In this document: positions 44,960 through 57,971 of the stretch, in pieces
Position numbering within the stretch: position 1 is the stretch's first letter
Layout: every line of letters begins with the position of its first letter
Assembly: GCF_014764365.1 (NCBI RefSeq)
Contig: NZ_CP061718.1
Coordinates: 124,001-188,000 of the forward strand
DNA: 64,000 nt
Direction: 5' to 3'
Source: Roseococcus microcysteis
GTDB lineage: Bacteria > Pseudomonadota > Alphaproteobacteria > Acetobacterales > Acetobacteraceae
The notes under the pieces: model-generated
The model's input: only the letters and a program-made list of their open reading frames with translations
What the model was told of the DNA's origin: nothing
The model's database searches: none
Made by a program: the position numbers and the translations under genes

Positions 44960-45811
44960 TCATTCGACCTTCACGCCGAGGCGACTCAACTCCGCGCGCG
45001 AATGCCGGATCTGCTCCCGCAGGGTATCCAGCGCCGGCACCTGTGTCGCCGAGGCTGGGGCCGCCGCGAAATCTCCCGCGGCATCGCGGCTCGCAACGAG
45101 GGTGAACAGCCGGTGCGGCCCCAGCGCCGTCTGTTGGGTGTGGAAGGTTTGGCTGAAGCGCCTGAATCCCATCACGCGCAGAAAGCCGGTGAACAGGTCC
45201 GGGCTGAATCGCCACCAGGTGTGCCAGTTGATGTCCTCGGCGGTTGGCAGAAACTGGCAGGCGCGCAGCCCATCGAGGCCAGGATCGTGGATCTCGGTGA
45301 TGATCAGCGTGTCGCAACGGCGCGCGCATTGCTCGACGATCCGCAGTGGGCTGTGACAATGCAACAGGACGGATGCAAGCACCGCCACATCGAAGCGGCC
45401 GAGCGCCGGCGGGATGTCATAGGCGCTGCCATAGGCCAGCCGGGCCTTCAGCCCGAGCGCGGCATGCGTGAACCAGAAGGAGTTCCGCAACCGCTGCATC
45501 ACACCGACGCGTTCACGCGCCACGGCATCCAGCACGCTCGGCGGATAGGGCACGTAGTCCCAGCCGGCCTCGGGTGGCATCTCGAGCGCCACGACGCTGG
45601 CGCCGCGCCGCTCCATCTCCGCGGTCAGGAAGCCGCTGGCCGGACCGACCTCCAGCACCGACCGGCCCGCGAAGTCGAATTCGCCGAGATATGTATCGAC
45701 CCTGCCGCGCAGGTCCCACTCACCGCCGACGCGCCCATGACCGGGCAGGTCCATGACGTGGTAGAAGACGCAATCCTGCAGCGTGATGCCGGCGGGCGGG
45801 TCTGCGTACAT
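44960..45811 (-). CDS. Class I SAM-dependent methyltransferase
   Basis: A 283-residue methyltransferase. Motif I is SVLEVGPASGFLTAEMERRGASVVALEMP and the post-I acidic residue is that Glu; motif IV lies in RFDVAVLASVLLHCHSPLRIVEQCA; the C-terminal part has the LFTGFLRVMGFRRFSQTF pattern. The layout resembles methyltransferases found in glycan and flagellar or polysaccharide clusters. The ATG at 45811 has GGAG eight bases upstream; an earlier in-frame ATG at 45874 is less likely. It ends in a short coiled-coil-like tail (LREQIRHSRAELSRLG). It is divergent from the giant glycosyltransferase gene, probably the same locus. Confidence 0.88.
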   Translation of the reverse strand: MYADPPAGITLQDCVFYHVMDLPGHGRVGGEWDLRGRVDTYLGEFDFAGRSVLEVGPASGFLTAEMERRGASVVALEMPPEAGWDYVPYPPSVLDAVARERVGVMQRLRNSFWFTHAALGLKARLAYGSAYDIPPALGRFDVAVLASVLLHCHSPLRIVEQCARRCDTLIITEIHDPGLDGLRACQFLPTAEDINWHTWWRFSPDLFTGFLRVMGFRRFSQTFHTQQTALGPHRLFTLVASRDAAGDFAAAPASATQVPALDTLREQIRHSRAELSRLGVKVE

Positions 45812-46004
45812 CGGTTGGCTCCGGCGGTCGGGGGCGCGCCTCGCGGTGCACCGGGGGCTTGGTCCCTGACTCACTCATTGGCTAGTATCAGTGGCTTAGG
45901 CGCGCGTCTATCCATGCTTAGGCACGGTCCATGAAGACCGCCTCACATACCGTATCCGCCGGACGGTCGTACCGTGCCGCGGGCAAGCGACGCAGGAGCA
46001 GTTG
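45812..46004. promoter_or_regulatory. Divergent promoter gap of the glycan locus
   Basis: A 193-base gap with noticeably lower GC (around 45865-45960) than the surroundings separates two divergent genes of the glycan locus. It contains a perfect AGGAG Shine-Dalgarno at 45994-45998, six bases before the GTG at 46005. No operator could be identified. Confidence 0.5.
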
Positions 46005-49000
46005 GTGGGCGAAATATTCGGTCGCGCGGCGCCAGCCACGCCACTGCCCTGGACAGGCGAGAGGCTGACGGATGATGCCGGGATGCAGGTGCAGGTCGAG
46101 CATCTGCACCGCTACTTCCTTGCGCGGGAGGCGGCCCGCGGCCTCGATGTCCTCGATGTCGCGTCGGGCGAAGGCTACGGCAGCGCGTTCCTGGCGCAGA
46201 CCGCGCGTTCGGTGGTGGGCGTGGACCTTGATCCTGCCAGCGTGGCGCATGCGAACAAATCCTACCGCCGCGACAACCTCCGCTTCACGACCGGCGACGC
46301 GCGCCGCCTGCCGTTGCCCGATGCCGCCTTCGACCTGGTCGTATCGTTCGAGACGCTCGAACACATGCGGGAACACGACACCTTCCTCGCGGAGGTGCGA
46401 CGGGTGCTACGCCCCGGCGGCCGCCTGCTTCTCAGCACGCCCGAGCGCGACACCTATTCCCCCAGCGGCGCGCCGGCCAATCCCTTCCATGTGCGCGAAC
46501 TGGCGCGGGCCGAATTCAGTGGGCTGTTGCGCCGGCACTTCGCCCATGTCGAGCTGTTGGGCCAGCGGCCCATGCTGGGATCGGCGATCTTCGCCGAGCC
46601 GCCTTCCGAAGCCACCGGTCTGCTGACCTTCGAGCAGCGCGGCTCCGATCGGTTCGAGGTATCGCCCGGCCTGCCGCGCGCGGTCTACCTGCTGGCCGTC
46701 GCATCCGACGCGGCACTGGAGGCCCTGCCCGGCAGCCTCTATGTTCATACCAGCCGCGTGGAGGAGGCCGCGCAGCAAGCGGCAACGCACCTCAACGAGG
46801 CGCATCTGGCCGAACGCGAAACGCTCGAGCGCGACCTCCTTGGCATGCGCGCGAGCCTCGCGGCGCTGCGGGAGGACGCGCAGGCCGCCCACGCCGCGCG
46901 CGCCCAAGCGGAGGCCACGGGGGCCGCCGCGCTGGACAAGCTTGCCGAGGCGGAAGCGGAACGGGAAGCGGCACTACGCACGCTCGCCGAAGCCGAGGCC
47001 GCGTTGCGGGCTGCGGTCGCCAGGCTGAAGGCGATTGACACCGAATTGCGCGGCACCCGGGCGGCGCTGTCGGAAGCGCAGTCGCAAAGCACGCATGCCC
47101 AGAGGGCCTACGAGAAGGCCAAGGCAATTGTCGCGGAGGGCGCTGCCTATGCCCGGCACGTCGAGGCCGAGCTGGCCGTCCAGCGCGCCCGGGGCGACAT
47201 GGTGGAGCGAAGGCTGCTGGCCATGCTCGCATCGAGCAGTTGGCAGGCGCTCGCACCGCTGCAGCGCTACGCCGAACTCTATCCCGCCTTTCGTCACATG
47301 CTCCGCACCGCCAGCGTGCTGCTTCCCTGGGTGCGCAGGGCCGCCCAGCCCGCGACGGCCCCCGCCGCCGCCCTGCCAGCGCCCGTTGCCCCACCCCTGA
47401 CGCCATCCGTCGCCCCACCCGTTCCGGCGGCCGAAAGCGACGTAGCGCCCCCGCCTGATGCCAAGGCGGCGCTGACCGCAGACCTGCGCGCGTCCATGGA
47501 CCGCTTTCTCGGGACGAACGAGCGGCTTGATTTCCGCGCCGGCGAGGCCCCGGACGTATCGGTGCTGGTGGTGGTCCACAACCAGGCCCATCTCACCCTG
47601 CATTGCCTGCAGATGTTGCGCGCGCAGGACGGTGTGGCGATCGAGCTGGTGCTGGTCGACAACGCCTCGACCGACGCCACAGCCCAGCTGCTGGAGCGCC
47701 TGGATGGCGCCCGCATCATCCGCAACACCGAGAACCAGGGTTTCCTGCTCGCCACAAATGCCGCCGCGGCGGCAGCGCGCGGCCGCACCCTGCTGCTGCT
47801 GAACAACGACGCCTTCCTGCGTCCCGGCGCGCTGGCCGCGGCCCTTGCCACGCTGGATGTCGAGCCCCGCGCGGGGGCGGTCGGCGCCCGGCTGATTCTG
47901 CCTTCGGGCGTGTTGCAGGAGGCCGGCAGCATTGTCTGGGCCGACGGCAGCACCCACGGCTATGGCCGCGGGCTGCCGCCAGAGGCCGGCGTCGCGATGT
48001 TCCGTCGCGACGTGGACTACGTGTCGGGCGCCTTCCTGCTGACGCCACGCTCGGTCTGGCAGCGCCTGGGTGGTTTCGACGAAGGCTACGCACCGGCCTA
48101 CTATGAGGAAACGGACTACTGCATGCGCCTGCGCGAAGCAGGCCTGCGGGTCATCTACGAACCGGCGGCGGCGGTCGACCATTATGAGTTCGGCAGCGAG
48201 ACGAAATCCGGCGACGGGGTCGCGGCGACCAAGGGCAATGCCCGCCTCTTCCGCGAACGTCACGCCGCGACGCTGCGGCGCGACCACCTGCCGCCGGGGA
48301 AGGCCAACCTGCTCGCCGCGCGCGACGCGGCGGGCGGGCGGGACCTCCGTCGGCTTCTGGTGATCGACGACCTGCTGCCGCTCGAGGTCAATGGCGCCGG
48401 GCTGCCGCGTGCGCGCGCGATCGTCACCAGCGCCGTGGCCGAGGGCTGGTCGGTGACGCACTATCCGCTGCAGCAGCCGGCGGTGCCATGGGAGCGGCTG
48501 CGCCACGAATTGCACGCGTCGGTGGAAGTGATCGACCAGCGCGGGGTCGCCGGCCTGGCGTCCTTCCTGTCAGAGCGCGCGGGCCACTATGACGCCATCC
48601 TGGTGAGCCGGCCGCACAACATGGGGCTGTTCCGCGACGCGCTGGCAGGGCGGCCGGATCTGCTGGGCAAGGCGCGTGTGATCTACGACGCCGAGGCGAT
48701 CTATGCCCTGCGGGACAAGGCGCAGGCGGCGATGGAAGGCCGACCGCTGCCGGCCGAGGAAGCCGAGCGCCGCGTCGCGGAGGAGATCCGGCGCAACGCC
48801 GCCGGCGTCGATGCCGTCCTCTGCGTGACCCATGCCGAGGAGGAGCTGTTCCGCCGCCACTTGCCGCCCGGCCAAGCGGTGCACCGGCTGGCGCACCTGC
48901 CGGCGGCACGCCTGACTTCGCGCGGCCACGCGGCGCGCCACGGCTTCCTGTTCGTCGGACGGCTCATGGAACCGGAGGCCCCGAACTGGCAGGGGCTTGC

Positions 49001-50390
49001 CTGGTTCCTGCAAAGCTGCTGGCCCCTTGTGCGCCAGGCGCTGCCGGGCGCCGAACTGGCCGTGGTGGGGCTGCTGCATCCCGACCATGCCGCACTGGCG
49101 GCGCCCGGCGTGCGGCTTGTCGGGCCTGTCGAGGATCTCCAGCCCTTCTATGAGGCGGCACGCGTCTTCGTGGCACCGGTGCAGGTCGGTGCCGGGGTGT
49201 CCATCAAGGTGATCGAGGCCGCCGCGGCCGGGCTGCCGGTCGTTTGTACCCAGCTGATCGCACGGCAACTGGGCTGGCAGGAAGCCGGGGCCTTGGCCGC
49301 GCGGGACGATCCCGCCGCGCTGGCGGCCGAGGCCGTCGCGCTGCACGGGAATGCGGCGGCCTGGCAGGCCATGCGCGAGCGCGCGCAGGAACTGCTGCGG
49401 CGCGACTTCAGCGCCGAGCGCTTCCAGGACACCCTGGCCGCGGCGCTCGGGAACCCTGCCGAACTGGCCGCGCCGGCGCATCGTCTGGCACGGGTGGAGG
49501 CGCTCTGGGGCAAGGCGCCGCCCTCCGGCCAGGCCGCCCAATGGGCTGCCTATCCGACCTCGCATCCGGTGATCCGGGCAGAGATGAACCGCCGCGCGAC
49601 CGACCGGCCCGACGAGGACGGGGTCGAAGGCCTGCGCCAACTCCTGCTGCGCGAAGGCCGGCTGCCGGCGGCCCGTGCCGCTTCGCTGTGCTGCGGAACC
49701 GGCGGGCTTGAGCGGCGGCTCGTGCAACAGGGTATCGTCAGCCACTGCATCGGCTACGACCTCTCGGCCGGCGCGATCGAGGCGGCGCGCGCCGAGGCGA
49801 TCGCCGCCGGCCTGGGCGCGTCGCTGGACTACCGCCGCTGCGACATGGACACGACCGACCTTGGCGAGATCGGCCTCGACCTCGTGATCGGCTGCCAAGG
49901 CGTGCATCACATCGAACGCCTGGAATTCGCCTTCGACAACGTCCACGCGGCCCTGCGTCCCGGCGGAATTTTCCATCTCGAGCAGGAGTTCGTCGGCGCC
50001 GACCGCTTCCAGTGGCCGGACCGTCAGATCGAGGAGATGACAGCCTGGCTTCGCAGCCTCCCCGAGCGATACCGGCGCACGATGGACGGCCTGGTGAAGG
50101 ATGCGGCCGGCCGAGCGAGCGTGGCGGACATGCTGGCGCACGACCCGACCGAGGCGCCGCGCTCCTCGATGATCGAGCCGCTGCTTGCGGCGCGGTTCGA
50201 GATCATTCGGCGCCGACCGCTCGGCGGCACGCTGACGATGATGGCCTTGGGCGGGATCGCCCACAATTTCGATCCCGAGATCCCCGAGGACGTGGCGCAT
50301 CTGAGACGATTGCTGGACCGGGAGGCCGCGCTGATCGCGAGCGGGGAGATCGGGAGCGACTTCGTCACGGTCACGGCGCGCAGGTCCTAG
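46005..50390 (+). CDS. Giant methyltransferase / coiled-coil / GT2 / GT4 / methyltransferase protein
   Basis: A 1461-residue multidomain enzyme. Residues about 25-235: class I methyltransferase (VLDVASGEGYGSAFLAQ, GDARRLPLPDAAFDLVVSFETLEHM). About 250-410: alanine/glutamate-rich coiled coil, ending in ASSSWQALAPLQRY, a motif common before glycosyltransferase modules. About 440-490: Pro/Ala linker. About 515-760: GT2 domain (VLVVVHNQAHLTLHCL, LVDNASTD, LLLNNDAFLRPG, YYEETDYCMRLREAG). About 780-1185: GT4 domain (VIDDLLPLEVNGAG, FLFVGRLMEPEAPNW, GAGVSIKVIEAAAAGLPVV). About 1215-1461: second methyltransferase (SLCCGTGGLERRLVQQG, DLVIGCQGVHHIERL). It probably assembles and caps an exported glycan. 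The GTG at 46005 fits the AGGAG spacing better than the TTG at 46002. Its TAG stop opens a repeat. Confidence 0.88.
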   Translation: MGEIFGRAAPATPLPWTGERLTDDAGMQVQVEHLHRYFLAREAARGLDVLDVASGEGYGSAFLAQTARSVVGVDLDPASVAHANKSYRRDNLRFTTGDARRLPLPDAAFDLVVSFETLEHMREHDTFLAEVRRVLRPGGRLLLSTPERDTYSPSGAPANPFHVRELARAEFSGLLRRHFAHVELLGQRPMLGSAIFAEPPSEATGLLTFEQRGSDRFEVSPGLPRAVYLLAVASDAALEALPGSLYVHTSRVEEAAQQAATHLNEAHLAERETLERDLLGMRASLAALREDAQAAHAARAQAEATGAAALDKLAEAEAEREAALRTLAEAEAALRAAVARLKAIDTELRGTRAALSEAQSQSTHAQRAYEKAKAIVAEGAAYARHVEAELAVQRARGDMVERRLLAMLASSSWQALAPLQRYAELYPAFRHMLRTASVLLPWVRRAAQPATAPAAALPAPVAPPLTPSVAPPVPAAESDVAPPPDAKAALTADLRASMDRFLGTNERLDFRAGEAPDVSVLVVVHNQAHLTLHCLQMLRAQDGVAIELVLVDNASTDATAQLLERLDGARIIRNTENQGFLLATNAAAAAARGRTLLLLNNDAFLRPGALAAALATLDVEPRAGAVGARLILPSGVLQEAGSIVWADGSTHGYGRGLPPEAGVAMFRRDVDYVSGAFLLTPRSVWQRLGGFDEGYAPAYYEETDYCMRLREAGLRVIYEPAAAVDHYEFGSETKSGDGVAATKGNARLFRERHAATLRRDHLPPGKANLLAARDAAGGRDLRRLLVIDDLLPLEVNGAGLPRARAIVTSAVAEGWSVTHYPLQQPAVPWERLRHELHASVEVIDQRGVAGLASFLSERAGHYDAILVSRPHNMGLFRDALAGRPDLLGKARVIYDAEAIYALRDKAQAAMEGRPLPAEEAERRVAEEIRRNAAGVDAVLCVTHAEEELFRRHLPPGQAVHRLAHLPAARLTSRGHAARHGFLFVGRLMEPEAPNWQGLAWFLQSCWPLVRQALPGAELAVVGLLHPDHAALAAPGVRLVGPVEDLQPFYEAARVFVAPVQVGAGVSIKVIEAAAAGLPVVCTQLIARQLGWQEAGALAARDDPAALAAEAVALHGNAAAWQAMRERAQELLRRDFSAERFQDTLAAALGNPAELAAPAHRLARVEALWGKAPPSGQAAQWAAYPTSHPVIRAEMNRRATDRPDEDGVEGLRQLLLREGRLPAARAASLCCGTGGLERRLVQQGIVSHCIGYDLSAGAIEAARAEAIAAGLGASLDYRRCDMDTTDLGEIGLDLVIGCQGVHHIERLEFAFDNVHAALRPGGIFHLEQEFVGADRFQWPDRQIEEMTAWLRSLPERYRRTMDGLVKDAAGRASVADMLAHDPTEAPRSSMIEPLLAARFEIIRRRPLGGTLTMMALGGIAHNFDPEIPEDVAHLRRLLDREAALIASGEIGSDFVTVTARRS

Positions 50391-50483
50391 AGCATGCTGC
50401 GTTCACATGCGTTCACGCAGCCTGCTCCAGCCTTCGTTGGGAGCGGGATTCAAGGTTTTCGGTGATTCCACATCCCGCCCGCT
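50387..50483. repeat. Palindromic repeat family 2, copy C (divergent)
   Basis: It begins CTAGAGC, where TAG is the stop of the giant glycosyltransferase gene. A first hairpin pairs GCTGCGT with ACGCAGC (50396-50420 region); a second pairs GCGGGAT with ATCCCGC. CTCCAGCCTTCGTTGGGAGCG matches the centre of copies A and B. Only the structure and short blocks are kept, so this is an older copy. Confidence 0.7.
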
Positions 50484-50592
50484 GAAGCCGAAGCGCCCTC
50501 GGAACCCCTCAGCTTTTTGAATGGGGATGTTGACGGGGTCAGGGGCCCATGGCCCCTGGCGGGGGCGGCAGCCCCCGCCGGGCATCGCCCCC

Positions 50593-53261
<2,669 letters not shown>

Positions 53262-53265
<4 letters not shown>

Positions 53266-55411
53266 GCGGAGATGTTCCCTTGAGCTTCGATCTTGGACAG
53301 GTCGGCCACGCGGTCCATGGCGGAGCGTAGCCTTGAGAGTAGCCGCAAACGGTTTTTTCGGAAGGCCGGGTCGTTGACCAGCGTCTTCTCGAAGAATTCA
53401 TCCGTGGGGGCGCGGAGGGTGGCCAGGGCCGACATGGCGGCCGGGAAGTCCTCGGCGGCGAGTGCCGCGGCGACTTCGGCTTCCGCGCGGGTGAGGGCGG
53501 TGTTGAGGGCCCGTTCCTCGGCGGCTTCGAGGGCGGCCTCCTCCACCGGGCCGGAATGCGGCCCGTCCTTCTTTTCCTCGATGCGGAGGATGTTCCGGGC
53601 GCGCGTATAGGCGGCCAGGAGGTTTCTGCCCGTGTCGGATTCCATCAGGGATTGCAACGCGGCCGCGCGGGAAAGGATGCGGGTGATGTCGTCGTCGTCA
53701 CCGATGGAGGCGGCGACGAGGTCATGGCGGGCACCCTCGGCGCGGAGCTGGACGCGGAGGCGGTCCAGCAGGAAGTCCAACACGCCGCCCGCGAAGGCGG
53801 CCACCATGGGCGGGTGCCGGCCCTCGGGCGGGGCGCCGGACTTCATACGCTCGGTGGCGACGGACATGCCGAATTCGGGTTGGGCCGTGGTGCCGGTGGA
53901 TTGGGGGAAGCCGAAGAAGCCCTCGCCCAGCGCATCGGCGAGGTTCAGGCGCAACCCATTCTCGCGCAAAATGCGGATCACCCCCAGCGCCGCCCGCCGC
54001 AGCGCATAGGGGTCGCCCGAGCCCGTCGGCCGCTCATCCACCGCGAAGAAGCCCGCCAGCTGGTCCAGCTTGTCCGCCAGCGCCACCGCCACGGCCACGG
54101 GTTCGGTCGGCACCGCATCGGTCGGGCCGAGCGGGCGGTAATGCTGCGCGATGGCGTCGGCCACACGCGCATCCTCCCCCTGGGCGCGGGCGTAGTAGCC
54201 GCCCATGACGCCCTGCAATTCCGGAAACTCGCCCACCATGCCGGAGGCGAGGTCCGCCTTGCACAGCAGCGCCGCGCGCCTCGCCAGTTCCTCATCGGCG
54301 CCGACCAGCGGCGCCAGATGCCCCGCCAGCCGCACCAGCCGCTCCACCCGCTGCCGCTGCGTGCCGAGCTTGGCGTGGAAGGTCACGCCCTCCAGCCTTG
54401 GCAAAAAATCTTCCAGCTTCTGCTTGCGGTCCTGGTCCCAGAAGAAGCGCGCATCGGAGAGGCGCGCGCGCAGCACGCGCTCATTGCCCGCCACCAGCGC
54501 CGCCCCGCCATCGCTGGCCGCGATATTCGCCACCAAGGCGAAGCGCGGCGCGGCGCGGCCATCGGGGTGGCGCAGCGCGAAGTAGCGCTGGTTCACGCGC
54601 ATCGAGGTTCGCATCACCTCGGCCGGCAAATCCATGAAGGCGTCGTCAATGCGGCCCAGCAGCGGTACGGGCCATTCGACCAGGCCCGCCACCTCGGCCA
54701 GCAGGCCTTCATCGGGCACCACCTCCAGCCCCTCGGCGGCGGCGAGGGTCGCGATGCCCTCGCGGATCACCGCCATGCGCGCGCCCGCGTCCCGCAGCAC
54801 GTAGCGGGCGCGTAGCTCCGCTTCATGCTCGGCGGCGGAGGTCACGGGGAAGGGGCCGGGCGCGTGCACGCGGTGGCCCTCGCTGATCGCGGCCCCCACC
54901 AGCCCATGCGCCGCATCCTCACCGCGCGCCAGCGCCACCGGCACCGAACGCCCGTCCAGCAGGCAGAGCACGCGCTGCAAGGGCCGCACCCAGGTGATCT
55001 GACTCATCCCCCAGCGCATGGATTTGGGCCAGGGGAAGGACCACAGCAGGTCCGGCAGGGCGCGCAGCAGCAGCGCCTCGGCGGTGATGGTCTCGCCGGG
55101 CTTCACCAGCACCAGGAAGCCGTTCTGCTCGACCAGCTGTTCGCGCGTGGCGTTGTGCTTGCGCAGGAAGCCCGCCAGCGCCTGCTCGGGCGCGCCGAGG
55201 CGGGGGCCGCGCTCCTCCTTGGCCGGCGTCTCGGCGGAAAGTGCCATCTCGCCCACCAGCCCGATGCGGCGCGGCCCGTGGAAGCCTTGCGGCGCCACCG
55301 TCATCAGTGGCGCCAGCGCGGCGGCGGCAAGGCGGCACAAATCCTCCGCCGCCCGCGCCTGCATGCGCGCCGGGATTTCCTCGGTGAGGAGTTCGATCAG
55401 CAGCTCGGCCA

Positions 55412-55412
<1 letters not shown>
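53262..55412 (-). CDS. glyS: Glycine-tRNA ligase beta subunit
   Basis: A 716-residue beta chain of heterotetrameric glycyl-tRNA synthetase, which binds tRNA(Gly). The N-terminus [103 protein letters not shown] and the HD-like region [27 protein letters not shown] are hallmarks, followed by a C-terminal anticodon-binding DALR-like domain. The ATG at 55412 overlaps the glyQ stop by one base, so the two chains are coupled for equal synthesis. Confidence 0.97.
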
Positions 55413-56266
<854 letters not shown>

Positions 56267-56302
56267 GCCGCGCTTCTAGACCCTGGCGGGCGCGGAAGGA
56301 AC

Positions 56303-56397
56303 CTGGAGCATGACCCGTTTGCGCGGATCACCTCCAGCCTCGTTTGAGAGCGCGATTCACCGCTCCGGCGATTCCGCCTCCGCGGATCGCGCTCTAT
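56303..56397. repeat. Palindromic repeat family 2, copy B
   Basis: A 95-base element with the same outline as copy A. Its second half is a perfect outer stem, AGAGCGCGAT with ATCGCGCTCT, around CCGC...GCGG and the inner GGCG-ATTC-CGCC hairpin. On the minus strand the right end reads TAGAGCGCG; that TAG (56394-56396) is the stop of the D-aminopeptidase-like gene. The first half has weaker pairing than copy A. Confidence 0.88.
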
Positions 56398-57953
56398 CCC
56401 ACCCTTCGGTAGCGCAACCCGCGCGCCAGCCAGCAGCCCACCACCACCTCCGTCACCGCGCCGCCACCGTCGCGGCGGAAATGCAGCGTCCAGTCGCCCG
56501 GGGGCGTGTGGTCCAGGGCGCGCGGGCAGGGCAGGGCCCAGACATCGGGGCCGATGGGCTCCAGCAATTCCATCCGCCCCTGGCCCAGGAAGCCCGAGAA
56601 GCCGCCATAGGGGGCACCGCCCGCCTGGGTCACCCAGAGTTCGGCGTCGAGTTCGTCGCAGCGGAAGCGGCCCTCGACATCCGCGCGGGATTCGCCGCGC
56701 AGGGGTTCGAGGCGGGTGGACATGTTCTCCTGCGGGCGGTCCATCCAGAGCCCGTCCGGCGTGGGGCGCAGGCGCGTGCGGCCATTGGTGGCGCTGCCAT
56801 CAGGCTGCAGCTCCAGCCGCTCCGGCCCATGGCCGAAGCGCAGGCGCATGGCGCCACCCGGCGCGTCCAGCCGCACGGCCAGCCCGCTCTCCGGTTCGAG
56901 ATAGGCGCCGAGCCAGTCGGGGCCGGGGCCTTCCAGGGGCGCCTGGCGGGGGCGTTCCTCACCCAGCACGGCGGCCAGCGCGTCGAGTGCCGCGGCCTGC
57001 GCATCGGCGAAATGGTTGAACATGACGACGACGGAGATTCGCGCCTCGGCCACATGCAGCCGGTGGCTGCGCCAGCCGCGCAGCGCGCCGCCATGGCCGG
57101 TGACCGCCATGCCGAATTCCCGCCCGCGCCCGAGGCCGAACCCATAGGGCGCCTCCGCCCCGCCCGCGAAATGCACCGGGGCGGAGAGGCGGTTGTAGAG
57201 GCCGCGCGGCGCCTCGCGCGTGGCGTCAATATAGCGTTCCCAGGCGATCATGTCGTCCAGGCTGGCGCCCAGCGCCGCATCGCCGGTCCAGAGGACGCGG
57301 TTTTCGGCGGCGCGGAAGCCCGAGACGGGGTTGCCCTCATAGCCCTCGGTGCCGTCGGGCATGGCGCGGGTGTCGGCGGCGAGGAAGGCGCCCTCCATGC
57401 CCGCGCGGTCGAAGATGAAGCGGCGCAGCAGCTCCGCGAAGCCGCGGCCGGTGTGGTTCTCCACCAGGTCCGACAATAGGCGGAAATTCTGGTTCACATA
57501 GGAATAGCGGGTGCCGGGCGCGAAATGCAGGCTGCGCGTGCCGCCGATGACGCGCGCGGCCTCGGTGTCGCCGAAGGGCGCCTCGGCGGGCGAGCCGTGC
57601 AGCATGGCCACCGCCCAGTAGTCCCGCAGGCCGGACTGGTTGTGGCAGAGGTCCAGGATGGACGGCACCGGCCCTTCCAGCAGCGGCAGCCGCGCGCGCA
57701 GCGGCGCGTCCAGCGCGGCCAGATCCTCCACGGCCTCCAGCACCGTGCCGCAGGTGAACTGCTTGGTGATGGAGCACATGCGGAACAGGGTGCGCGGCGT
57801 GAAGGGGATGCGGCGTTCCGCATTGGCGAAGCCCCAGGCGTGGCGCACCAGCACCTCGCCGGCGCGGAGCACGGCGATGGCCCCGCCCGGCCCGGGATGG
57901 GAGCGGGGGAGCGACTCCACGAATTGGTTCAGGCGGGCGTGCAGGTTGGGCAT
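56394..57953 (-). CDS. dap: D-aminopeptidase-like serine hydrolase (beta-lactamase fold)
   Basis: A 519-residue penicillin-binding-fold hydrolase. The active-site SxxK is SITK (Ser61, Lys64), the YxN is Tyr152-Asn154 in YSYVNQNF, and HxG is H287-G-G in VTGHGG. Length and all three motif positions lie within one residue of those I recall for Ochrobactrum D-aminopeptidase DAP (520 residues), including the long C-terminal two-barrel region (about 345-519) that ordinary class C enzymes lack. It therefore more likely releases N-terminal D-amino acids than hydrolyses beta-lactams. No signal peptide is seen. Gamma-glutamyltransferase lies 18 bases upstream on the same strand, so the two may act together on small peptides. 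Confidence 0.85.
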   Translation of the reverse strand: MPNLHARLNQFVESLPRSHPGPGGAIAVLRAGEVLVRHAWGFANAERRIPFTPRTLFRMCSITKQFTCGTVLEAVEDLAALDAPLRARLPLLEGPVPSILDLCHNQSGLRDYWAVAMLHGSPAEAPFGDTEAARVIGGTRSLHFAPGTRYSYVNQNFRLLSDLVENHTGRGFAELLRRFIFDRAGMEGAFLAADTRAMPDGTEGYEGNPVSGFRAAENRVLWTGDAALGASLDDMIAWERYIDATREAPRGLYNRLSAPVHFAGGAEAPYGFGLGRGREFGMAVTGHGGALRGWRSHRLHVAEARISVVVMFNHFADAQAAALDALAAVLGEERPRQAPLEGPGPDWLGAYLEPESGLAVRLDAPGGAMRLRFGHGPERLELQPDGSATNGRTRLRPTPDGLWMDRPQENMSTRLEPLRGESRADVEGRFRCDELDAELWVTQAGGAPYGGFSGFLGQGRMELLEPIGPDVWALPCPRALDHTPPGDWTLHFRRDGGGAVTEVVVGCWLARGLRYRRVG

Positions 57954-57971
57954 GGCGCTGTGTTACACGGA

